Positions 1 to 5,130 of a stretch of 5,256 nt of DNA are shown one piece after another (the stretch's first letter is position 1; each line of letters starts with the position of its first letter). The stretch spans positions 1-5,256 of the forward strand of contig JAJRWB010000017.1 of assembly GCA_024276995.1 (NCBI GenBank), given 5' to 3'. The translations under genes and the position numbers were made by a program. The notes beneath the pieces were generated by a model. It searched no databases and was not told where the DNA came from. It saw nothing but the letters and a program-made list of their open reading frames with translations. The stretch comes from Candidatus Eiseniibacteriota bacterium (GTDB lineage Bacteria; Orphanbacterota; Orphanbacteria; Orphanbacterales; Orphanbacteraceae).

Positions 1-227
1 CGACGAACTGCATCGAATCGACTTTTGGCCAGGTCGAAGGGATGTGCGGCAAGGTCGATTCATGGAAGAACTCCAACCAGAAGCAGAGGTGGTTCGCAGC
101 GGCTCTGCTCGACATCGAACCTCGGTGGAGAAAGATTCGCGGTTACCGTCAGCTGCCCGTATTACGCGTGGCGATTCAGAGGGAACTCAAGATCGACACA
201 GAGAGTCGGCTGAAAGAACCCCCGTAA
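1..227 (+). CDS. IS256/Mutator-family transposase, C-terminal fragment (5' end outside window)
   Basis: The frame is open from position 3 to a TAA at 225-227, giving 74 residues. It begins TNCIESTFGQV and continues through WFAAALLDIEPRWRKIRGYR to LPVLRVAIQREL. The 'TN.IES' block, followed by an aromatic/alanine-rich 'RW.AA.LL..E..(W/F)R+I.GYR.LP.L..A' segment, is the C-terminal pattern I know from Mutator/IS256-type DDE transposases (Pfam Transposase_mut). These enzymes cut and join DNA at the ends of their insertion sequence. The Glu in NCIES may be the last catalytic acidic residue, but that is family inference. Family members are about 350-420 aa, so roughly four fifths of the protein lies upstream of the window. 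Whether the whole gene is intact cannot be judged. The gene converges on the secreted-protein gene, with only 35 bases between the two stops. Confidence 0.8.
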   Translation, partial: TNCIESTFGQVEGMCGKVDSWKNSNQKQRWFAAALLDIEPRWRKIRGYRQLPVLRVAIQRELKIDTESRLKEPP

Positions 228-283
228 AGGAAAGAACGCAGATCAGGGGGTCGCTTGGAATTTCAACTAAGAATGGGATTGAC
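1..283 (+). mobile_element. Right end of an IS256-like insertion sequence (partial)
   Basis: The element is inferred from the transposase tail and the short segment after its stop. In IS256-type elements the terminal inverted repeat usually lies a few tens of bases beyond the transposase stop. At 265-283 the sequence reads aactaagaatgggattgac. As I remember them, many IS256-family ends have this sort of layout, an A/T-rich 'TTTCAAC..A' block followed by GGGA and GAC near the tip. The exact outer boundary is uncertain by several bases, because the left end and the second copy of any 8-9 bp target duplication are outside the window. Confidence 0.5.
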
Positions 284-679
284 TCCGATCCAGGGCGAAA
301 CCGGGACGCCGGACGGGTCGTCGATCGAATTTCTGATCGTGCTCACCGTCCAATGATGATTCAGGACTTCGGAACTCGGCGTCCATAGCTCGCTCGCCCG
401 GTTCACCTTGGCGGAATCGTCGGTGCAGAATGTGCAACCTATCGCGATGGCTCCATCGTTCGGAGCATCCCACCAGACCTGGAACGAAACCGGATCACCG
501 ATGGTCACTCCCGTGGCGTTCATATCCGAGGACCCATCGCAAAGAGTATCGCCGTTCCTGTCGAGCCCTAGATAAACGATGCTTTGCGCCGTCCCCCACG
601 TCGGTACCAGGAGAAGGATCATCATGGCGCCATAGCCGATAACTGCAATGTGTCGCGCGGTCATGGATCGGCTTTTCAT
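263..679 (-). CDS. Small secreted protein with DxNxD calcium-type loop; 3' end probably truncated by IS insertion
   Basis: The start is the ATG at 679-677. A GGAGGG ribosome-binding site lies 5-6 bases upstream, whereas the longer in-frame extension to 853 has no such signal. The 138-residue product opens with a signal peptide: basic residues R4-R9, a hydrophobic core around residues 11-26, and probable cleavage after GTA at residue 31 (before QS). The mature part begins IVYLGLDRNGDTLCD; D40, N42, D44 and D48 fit a dockerin- or thrombospondin-3-like calcium loop. C47 and a C82-x-x-C85 pair could form disulfides outside the cytoplasm. I do not recognise a named family; similar openings ('VYLDVNGDG.CD') occur in secreted hypothetical proteins of Eisenbacteria-like genomes. 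Residues 131-138 (IGVNPILS) and the stop are encoded mostly within the presumed IS end, so the original C-terminus was probably longer. It could be read as an IS-disrupted pseudogene. Confidence 0.65.
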   Translation of the reverse strand: MKSRSMTARHIAVIGYGAMMILLLVPTWGTAQSIVYLGLDRNGDTLCDGSSDMNATGVTIGDPVSFQVWWDAPNDGAIAIGCTFCTDDSAKVNRASELWTPSSEVLNHHWTVSTIRNSIDDPSGVPVSPWIGVNPILS

Positions 680-737
680 CTCTTCCCTCCTAACCAAACA
701 AGGAATCCTTCGCGGGATCCAAGAGACTACGAGAGCA

Positions 738-766
738 ATGTTAGCCACGCTATCCTCTTTTGACAA
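738..766 (-). promoter_or_regulatory. Candidate sigma70-type promoter for the small secreted protein
   Basis: Read on the minus strand, TTGTCA (766-761, 5/6 to TTGACA) is followed by a 17-base spacer and TAACAT (743-738, 4/6 to TATAAT). Transcription would start near 731, leaving a leader of about 50 bases before the ATG at 679. Spacing and placement are good; the -10 box is mediocre. Confidence 0.4.
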
Positions 767-790
767 TAGAAAACACCTAGGAACCATAAA
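760..790 (+). promoter_or_regulatory. Weak candidate promoter facing ychF
   Basis: A perfect TTGACA (760-765) is followed, after a 19-base spacer, by CATAAA (785-790, 4/6 to the -10 consensus). The spacer is longer than ideal and the leader to ychF would be about 150 bases. Its -35 box overlaps the -35 of the opposite-strand promoter. Nothing better was found in the rest of the 680-947 spacer, which holds no convincing gene. Confidence 0.2.
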
Positions 791-947
791 CCCGGAAATA
801 CGGTCCGGCCCGATCGCGCTCCCCTCGATCGGTCTTCCACTTCCACACAACACCGGGAATCTCCGGGGCCATCCTCTTGCGGGGGAGTTTCGTATTCTCT
901 CCCCATTTTCCCCTTCCTTCCGTTATCATCACCCGCTGGAGGTCATC

Positions 948-2024
948 ATGAAAGTCGGAATACTCGGCCTGCCCGGCAGCGGCAAGACGACGCTTTTCAA
1001 TCTGCTCACGGGACTTTCCGCCGACACGACGCCCTTCGGCGCGAGCCGGCGGGAGGCGAATCTCGGCAGCGTCAAGGTGCCGGATGAGCGGATCGACCGA
1101 CTTGTCGAGCTGTATGCCCCGAAGAAAACGACCTACACCGAGATCTCCTTCGTCGACCTGGCCGGCCTCCCGAAGGCGGAGGAACGTAGCAGCGGCATCG
1201 ACGACCTGATCCCTCATCTGCGCGATGCCGACGCCCTCGCCATTGTGTTGCGCGATTTCGAATCGGCCCTTCCCCCCCCACCCCTCGGCAAAGTCGACCC
1301 GGCGGCGGAACTCGATGCGGTGCGCGCCGACCTGATCCTCGCCGATATGGGAACCGCCGAGAAGAGGCTCGACCGTCTCGCAAGGGAGAAGAAGAGCGGC
1401 GACGCGGAGAAGGTGCGGGAGTTCGCCCTTTTCGAGAGGCTCCACGCCTGTCTCGAGGAGGAGCGCTTCCTGCGCAAACTCGCCCTCGAGCCGCCGGAAA
1501 TGCGGCTGATCTCGGGATACGGATTTCTCACCCTTAAAGGTTTTCTCCTCCTTCAGAACCGAGGCGAAGAGGGTGGCGATGAACCGTCCGTCGCTCTCGC
1601 GGGTGCGGCGAAGAAGATGAACGCCCCTTTGGTTTCGATGAACACGCTTCTCGAGAAAGAAGTGATCGAGCTTCCCGAGGAGGAGCGGGCCGAGTTCTGC
1701 GAATCCCTCGGCATCGCCGGGGGCGGGCGGGACCGGTTCATCCGGGGTGCCTACAAAGCGCTGAAATTGATCTCGTTTTTCACCGCCGGGCCGAAGGAGG
1801 TGCGCGCCTGGACGGTGACTAAAGGGTCGAACGCCCCCACGGCCGCGGGGAAGATCCACTCCGACATGGAACGGGGCTTCATTCGGATGGAAGTGATTCC
1901 CTGGGATGTTCTCGTCGAACTCGGTAGCGAGAAGGCGGTGAAGGAGCAGGGAAAGATGGGTCTCGAGGGGAAGGAGTACATCGTGAAGGACGGTGAAGTG
2001 GTGGTGGTGCGCTTCTCCGCCTGA
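948..2024 (+). CDS. ychF: YchF/OLA1-like Obg-family P-loop NTPase with TGS domain (divergent)
   Basis: The ATG at 948 follows a GGAGG box (938-942) with a 5-base gap; a longer in-frame extension to 648 lacks family similarity. The 358 residues match the YchF length (about 363). G1/P-loop is GLPGSGKT at 7-14, G3 is D70-L-A-G73, and NRGE at 204-207 fits the YchF-type NxxE that replaces the NKxD guanine motif. Residues of about 130-180 form the helical insert, and 274-357 are a TGS domain (LISFFTAGPKEVRAWTV to EYIVKDGEVVVVRF). YchF proteins are cytoplasmic, ribosome-associated, and prefer ATP over GTP; roles in translation and stress responses are reported for the family. The copy is unusual: canonical YchF has GLPNVGKS, and the G5-like 'SA' segment reads VSMNTLLEKEV. 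It may be the second, DUF933-type paralogue rather than the housekeeping copy. It stands alone and converges on the GWxTD gene. Confidence 0.9.
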   Translation: MKVGILGLPGSGKTTLFNLLTGLSADTTPFGASRREANLGSVKVPDERIDRLVELYAPKKTTYTEISFVDLAGLPKAEERSSGIDDLIPHLRDADALAIVLRDFESALPPPPLGKVDPAAELDAVRADLILADMGTAEKRLDRLAREKKSGDAEKVREFALFERLHACLEEERFLRKLALEPPEMRLISGYGFLTLKGFLLLQNRGEEGGDEPSVALAGAAKKMNAPLVSMNTLLEKEVIELPEEERAEFCESLGIAGGGRDRFIRGAYKALKLISFFTAGPKEVRAWTVTKGSNAPTAAGKIHSDMERGFIRMEVIPWDVLVELGSEKAVKEQGKMGLEGKEYIVKDGEVVVVRFSA

Positions 2025-2207
2025 TCATCGGATCACGAACTGCCCCTTCGCCTGGTCCGACGTCCCGTTTCCCAGGTCGGTGACCTCCACGATCAGGGTG
2101 TACCTGTCCTCGGGAAGAGCATTCGTGTCGATGGCGATATGGCGGCTCACCCGGCGCGAGCGCGTCTCCGAACGGAACGTCTGTCCCACCCCCGACTCGA
2201 GTTTCCC
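2025..2207 (-). pseudogene. C-terminal continuation of the GWxTD gene beyond an in-frame TAA
   Basis: Directly after the TAA at 2210-2208 the same frame runs on for 60 sense codons, beginning GKLESGVGQTF and ending DQAKGQFVIR, and stops with TGA at 2027-2025. The composition resembles a beta-sandwich tail of a secreted protein (RYTLIVEVTDLGNG), which is how GWxTD proteins commonly end. No start codon with a ribosome-binding site is evident for independent translation. Its TGA touches the ychF TGA (2022-2024), a tight tail-to-tail packing that suggests this was the original gene end. I read it as the severed 3' part of the same gene, or as a sign of a sequencing or assembly error at the TAA. 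Confidence 0.6.
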
Positions 2208-3536
2208 TTAGCTGCTCCCGCCGAAGAAACTGATGAAATGGGTCACTTTCGATCCGTAAAGAGTGTACTTCACTTCGTAGAGTCCCCTACCCCCTTCCGA
2301 GTTCCAGAGGTTGTAGATTTCGAAGTAGATGTTCACATCCTCCCCCGGTTCGTAGATCCTGAGCGGGCGCGGCACGATGCGAAAGCCGTTTCGGAGGAAC
2401 GCGCCGTCGGCACGCTTGTCGCGCGTCACGGAAGCGGCGAAGACGATATCGCTCAGGAGCACCTCATCGCCCCGGAAATCACGCGCCTTCACGGTGGTTT
2501 TCAGCAGTCCGTGGTTCTGGGACCGCGTATCCACCACGCTAAGCGCCATCTCGTACGTGCCGGGCGGTACGGGAAGGGAATCGGTCGTGATGAGCCAGCC
2601 GTCGTTTCCCGCCATCGGGTCGCGGTCGTGCAGTATATTCGCCACGCTCGTATCGACGAGATCGTATTCGCCGTCAAATAGTGCGATCCTCCTTTGGATC
2701 GTGGCCCGTTCGATTCCCTCGATCGGTTCGAAATCGATTTTTTCAAGAGGCACGAGAAAACCGATGAACAACTCGGGGGTCCCGTCCGGCCCGGCGAGGT
2801 TCGACACGTCGAAGAGGAAGGGAAACTCCTCTCCTTTTTCGTAGTCGTACGTGTTGATCTCCGGCACCTCGAGAAAGCGATGAAGCCCCGTATCGAGCAT
2901 CTTCCTCGCCCGTTCCGGATCGAGTTCGTAATCGTTCACTTCGAGAAAACGGTCGAAAGACTCCTCGAAATCGAGATCGGTATCTTCCTGCATGCCGCTG
3001 TCTTCCCGGAGCCGGCCGTCATACGAACCGATATTGGAATACCTCTTCGACGGGTCGAGGGCGATTTCGTAGTACTCCTTGAGATGGTAGTCGAGGAACC
3101 AGACGATCATGTCCTTGTAGATCCACAGCTCCCTGGGCGGATCGATCCCCTCGTGAAGCGAGACGCCCCCGGGAATCGTCTCGATCCGGTCCGGCCGGCC
3201 GAACCGGATCCACGTGCGCGCCCGATCGTCCCATATGAACCGGCCCTTCCGGTCGCGGAAGCGCGCCAGCGCCTGGCGGACCCTTTTCACATGTTCCATC
3301 TCCCGCTCGTTCTTCGCCGTCGTGGGGGTCGGATCGTTCCGCGTCCAGAAACGCCGGCGCCAGTCCCCCTTCTTCTCTTCCGGAACCGCCTCGTAGTCCT
3401 TCCGGGCGGTCTCGTCGAGAAGAACGGTGAAGAACCGGTCATCGCTCGGATCGGGGTCGGGGCCGGCCGAGGCGGGAGCGGCCGGCCGCGCGAGAAGAAA
3501 CATGACAAGAAGCATCGCCGATCGGATTCGATTCAT
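2208..3536 (-). CDS. GWxTD-domain secreted protein, interrupted by an in-frame stop
   Basis: The start chosen is the ATG at 3536, nine bases after GGAAG; an ATG at 3545 would add MVI but abuts that box. The first 25 or so residues are a Sec signal peptide (MNRIR, hydrophobic LLVMFLLA, cleavage near ASA-G) with no lipobox Cys. From about residue 60 the GWxTD domain follows: RRRFWTRNDPTP, then NE..ME...RV, then a DDRARTWIRFGRPDRIE strand where the family has 'TDRGRIYI.FG.PD', then ELWIY. The GWxTD signature itself is degenerate, with IWDD in place of W-x-T-D. Residues from about 240 look like beta-sandwich material (PPGTYEMALSVVD, then IYEPGEDVNIYFEIYNL). The domain's biochemical role is not known; the protein would be periplasmic or outer-membrane associated. 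The frame ends at TAA 2210-2208, but homologous-looking sequence continues in frame to 2025, so the 442-residue product is probably C-terminally truncated. Confidence 0.75.
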   Translation of the reverse strand: MNRIRSAMLLVMFLLARPAAPASAGPDPDPSDDRFFTVLLDETARKDYEAVPEEKKGDWRRRFWTRNDPTPTTAKNEREMEHVKRVRQALARFRDRKGRFIWDDRARTWIRFGRPDRIETIPGGVSLHEGIDPPRELWIYKDMIVWFLDYHLKEYYEIALDPSKRYSNIGSYDGRLREDSGMQEDTDLDFEESFDRFLEVNDYELDPERARKMLDTGLHRFLEVPEINTYDYEKGEEFPFLFDVSNLAGPDGTPELFIGFLVPLEKIDFEPIEGIERATIQRRIALFDGEYDLVDTSVANILHDRDPMAGNDGWLITTDSLPVPPGTYEMALSVVDTRSQNHGLLKTTVKARDFRGDEVLLSDIVFAASVTRDKRADGAFLRNGFRIVPRPLRIYEPGEDVNIYFEIYNLWNSEGGRGLYEVKYTLYGSKVTHFISFFGGSS

Positions 3537-3550
3537 GATCACCATCTTCC

Positions 3551-3587
3551 GGGCGGCACCCGATCGGGCGACCGCCCCACGGGGCGG
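3551..3587 (-). promoter_or_regulatory. GC-rich leader with two competing hairpins upstream of the GWxTD gene
   Basis: On the minus-strand RNA the order is CCGCCCC (3587-3581), GGGGCGG (3578-3572), CCCGATCGGG (3568-3559), CCGCCC (3556-3551), then the GGAAG ribosome-binding box at 3550. The central GGGGCGG can pair with the upstream CCGCCCC, or its GGGCGG part with the downstream CCGCCC that adjoins the binding site, but not with both. The inner CCCGATCGGG is itself a perfect palindrome. This could switch access to the start, or be a DNA dyad bound by a protein. Chance in a GC-rich region is a real alternative. Confidence 0.35.
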
Positions 3588-3605
3588 GACGGGCTCGGTT
3601 CAGCC

Positions 3606-3633
3606 ACTATACCACCCCTTTTCCACGCCGCAA
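3606..3633 (-). promoter_or_regulatory. Candidate promoter for the GWxTD gene
   Basis: On the minus strand TTGCGG (3633-3628, three matches to TTGACA) is followed by a 16-base spacer and TATAGT (3611-3606, 5/6 to TATAAT). Transcription would begin near 3599 and give a leader of about 60 bases containing the hairpin region. The -35 is poor, so this rests mainly on the -10 box and its position. Confidence 0.35.
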
Positions 3634-3689
3634 TCCGATACCTCCGTATGGTAACCTTTTCCCGTAAGACTACGCCCCACGACGTGGAA

Positions 3690-3703
3690 AGGAGGAACCT
3701 GTG
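3690..3703 (+). promoter_or_regulatory. Strong Shine-Dalgarno deciding a GTG start
   Basis: AGGAGG at 3690-3695 lies five bases before the GTG at 3701-3703. It fixes the start of the sulfatase-like gene at this non-ATG codon; the resulting N-terminus is a sensible lipoprotein signal. No clear promoter was found on the + strand within 3546-3700. Confidence 0.75.
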
Positions 3704-5056
3704 TTTCACGGATCGAAGGTCGCCATTCTCATCACGTTGCTCTCCCTGTCGTGCGGAAGAGAGCCGGAGAATCACAACCTGCTTCTTATCACCCTCGACA
3801 CGACGCGCGCCGACCATCTCGGCTGTTACGGCTACTTCAGAGACACGACGCCGAACCTGGACGCGCTGGCGAAGAAATCGATTCTCTTCGAAAACTGTTT
3901 CACTCCGGTGGCGACGACCTTTCCATCACACCTCTCACTCATGACGGGGGCGTACCCGCTCGAACTCGGCGTCCTTGCGAACTCGAGCGTGGCGAAACGA
4001 CGATTCCGTTCTACGCCCCTTCTTCCGACCTACGCGGAGACGGCGGCGGCGGCGGGCTACCGCACGGCCGCTTTCATCAGCGCCACGCCCCTCAAGAAAC
4101 ACACCGGAATCAACACGGGGTTCGAGACCTTCGACGAGCCCGAAGGAGCGCAACGGCGGGCCGAGGAAACGGTGACACGAGCGATCGAGTGGCTTCGCGG
4201 CGCGGGCGACAGGCCGTGGTTCGTGTGGGTTCACCTGTTCGATCCACACGCCCTCTACGATCCGCCTCCCCCTTGGAACACCCGTTTCCGCATGGATGAC
4301 GATATGCTCGTCTACCTGTCGGAGCGGCGATTCATCAGCGGCACGGTACGGCATGGGGAAAAGGAGATTCCCACCACGGACGTGATGAACCTGTACGACG
4401 GGGAGATTGCCTACATGGACTCCCAGATCGGTCTGCTTCTCGACGCACTCGACGACACCGGCCTGTCGAGAAGCACGGCCGTTGTCGTCGTCGGAGATCA
4501 CGGCGAAGCGGTGGGGCAGCACGACCAGTGGCACCATGGATCGATCTGGGACGAACAGCTTCGTGTTCCTCTCCTTTTCAGCCTTCCCGGCGGGGACGCG
4601 GAGCGGATCAAGTCGCTCCTCTCGGAAGCGGATGTCTTTCCCACGCTCCTCGCGATCGACGAGAAACTCCCCTCCGGCTCCTTCGGCCGGACCGGCGGAG
4701 GAAGGGACGCGCTCACCCGCAAGGCGAAATGGGTGGTCGGCACGGCGAGCACGCGACAATCGGAAAACCCGGACGAGGCGAGGCTTTTTTCGCTCACCGG
4801 GATGCGGTGGAAACTGGTGCACCCCGTAGACGGCAAGGATCAGCTCTTCGATCGGAAGAAGGATCCCCACGAACTTCGCGATCTCGCCCGAAACGACCGC
4901 GACCGAGTCGAAGCGATGAGGAAGGAACTCGAAAAGATCGTCGCCGATCGGCGCGCCGTCGCTTCGCGCCTCGCCGAACCGCGCGACCGCGCATCGCACG
5001 ATGCCCCGGGTCCGGCGGTGCGAGAAGAGCTCAAGTCGCTCGGCTACGTCGACTAG
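3701..5056 (+). CDS. Sulfatase/alkaline-phosphatase superfamily protein, probable lipoprotein, catalytic Thr
   Basis: The gene starts at GTG 3701 behind AGGAGG and encodes 451 residues, ending in TAG. Residues 7-18 (VAILITLLSLSC) look like a lipoprotein signal with Cys18 as the acylated residue, though the lipobox is imperfect. The sulfatase fold follows: metal-ligand segment TLDTTRADHLGCYGY (31-45, Asp33), nucleophile region ATTFPSHLSLMTG (71-83), WVHLFDPHALYDPP (176-189), GDHGEAVGQH (265-274, Asp266/His267 as metal ligands), HHGSIWDEQLRVPLLF (278-293, a substrate-side His), and the terminal EELKSLGYV of this subfamily. The enzyme would hydrolyse a sulfate or phosphate ester outside the cytoplasm; the substrate is unknown. 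The C/S-x-P-x-R sulfatase signature reads T73-F-P-S-H77. Formylglycine cannot form from Thr, so a phosphodiesterase/phosphotransferase-like activity, or loss of sulfatase activity, is plausible. It is divergent from the GWxTD gene. Confidence 0.88.
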   Translation: MFHGSKVAILITLLSLSCGREPENHNLLLITLDTTRADHLGCYGYFRDTTPNLDALAKKSILFENCFTPVATTFPSHLSLMTGAYPLELGVLANSSVAKRRFRSTPLLPTYAETAAAAGYRTAAFISATPLKKHTGINTGFETFDEPEGAQRRAEETVTRAIEWLRGAGDRPWFVWVHLFDPHALYDPPPPWNTRFRMDDDMLVYLSERRFISGTVRHGEKEIPTTDVMNLYDGEIAYMDSQIGLLLDALDDTGLSRSTAVVVVGDHGEAVGQHDQWHHGSIWDEQLRVPLLFSLPGGDAERIKSLLSEADVFPTLLAIDEKLPSGSFGRTGGGRDALTRKAKWVVGTASTRQSENPDEARLFSLTGMRWKLVHPVDGKDQLFDRKKDPHELRDLARNDRDRVEAMRKELEKIVADRRAVASRLAEPRDRASHDAPGPAVREELKSLGYVD

Positions 5057-5074
5057 AGAGTCTCGCATAAATAG

Positions 5075-5103
5075 TTGACGATTCGGATCGAACGTGCTAT
5101 ATT
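5075..5103 (+). promoter_or_regulatory. Near-consensus sigma70-type promoter
   Basis: TTGACG (5075-5080, 5/6) and TATATT (5098-5103, 5/6) are separated by exactly 17 bases, the best promoter in the window. It begins 18 bases after the sulfatase-like stop and reads into the helix-turn-helix frame, with transcription expected near 5110. It may lie within the left end of an insertion sequence. Confidence 0.6.
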
Positions 5104-5130
5104 TAAAGATCGAAAGCGGCACGAGGAGAT

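Noticed and set aside
680-853. N-terminal extension of the small secreted protein to 853
   Set aside because: It would bury a standard signal peptide 58 residues inside the protein, and the ATG at 679 has a strong GGAGGG box.
648-947. N-terminal extension of the ychF frame by 100 residues to an upstream ATG
   Set aside because: The extension overlaps the signal-peptide gene start and the promoter region and has no family similarity, whereas ATG 948 has a clean GGAGG box and begins exactly where YchF proteins begin.
777-1859. Long minus-strand open frame of 360 codons opposite ychF
   Set aside because: It is the antisense shadow of a well-supported YchF gene in GC-rich codons, with no recognisable domains.
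2694-3944. Long plus-strand open frame of 416 codons opposite the GWxTD gene
   Set aside because: It is antisense to a frame with a signal peptide and family motifs, and it runs out of frame into the start of the sulfatase-like gene.
5053-5067. Short inverted repeat (GACT-AGAG-AGTC and GAGA-G-TCTC) at the sulfatase-like stop as a terminator
   Set aside because: The stems are only four base pairs and no T-run follows, so it is not a credible intrinsic terminator.
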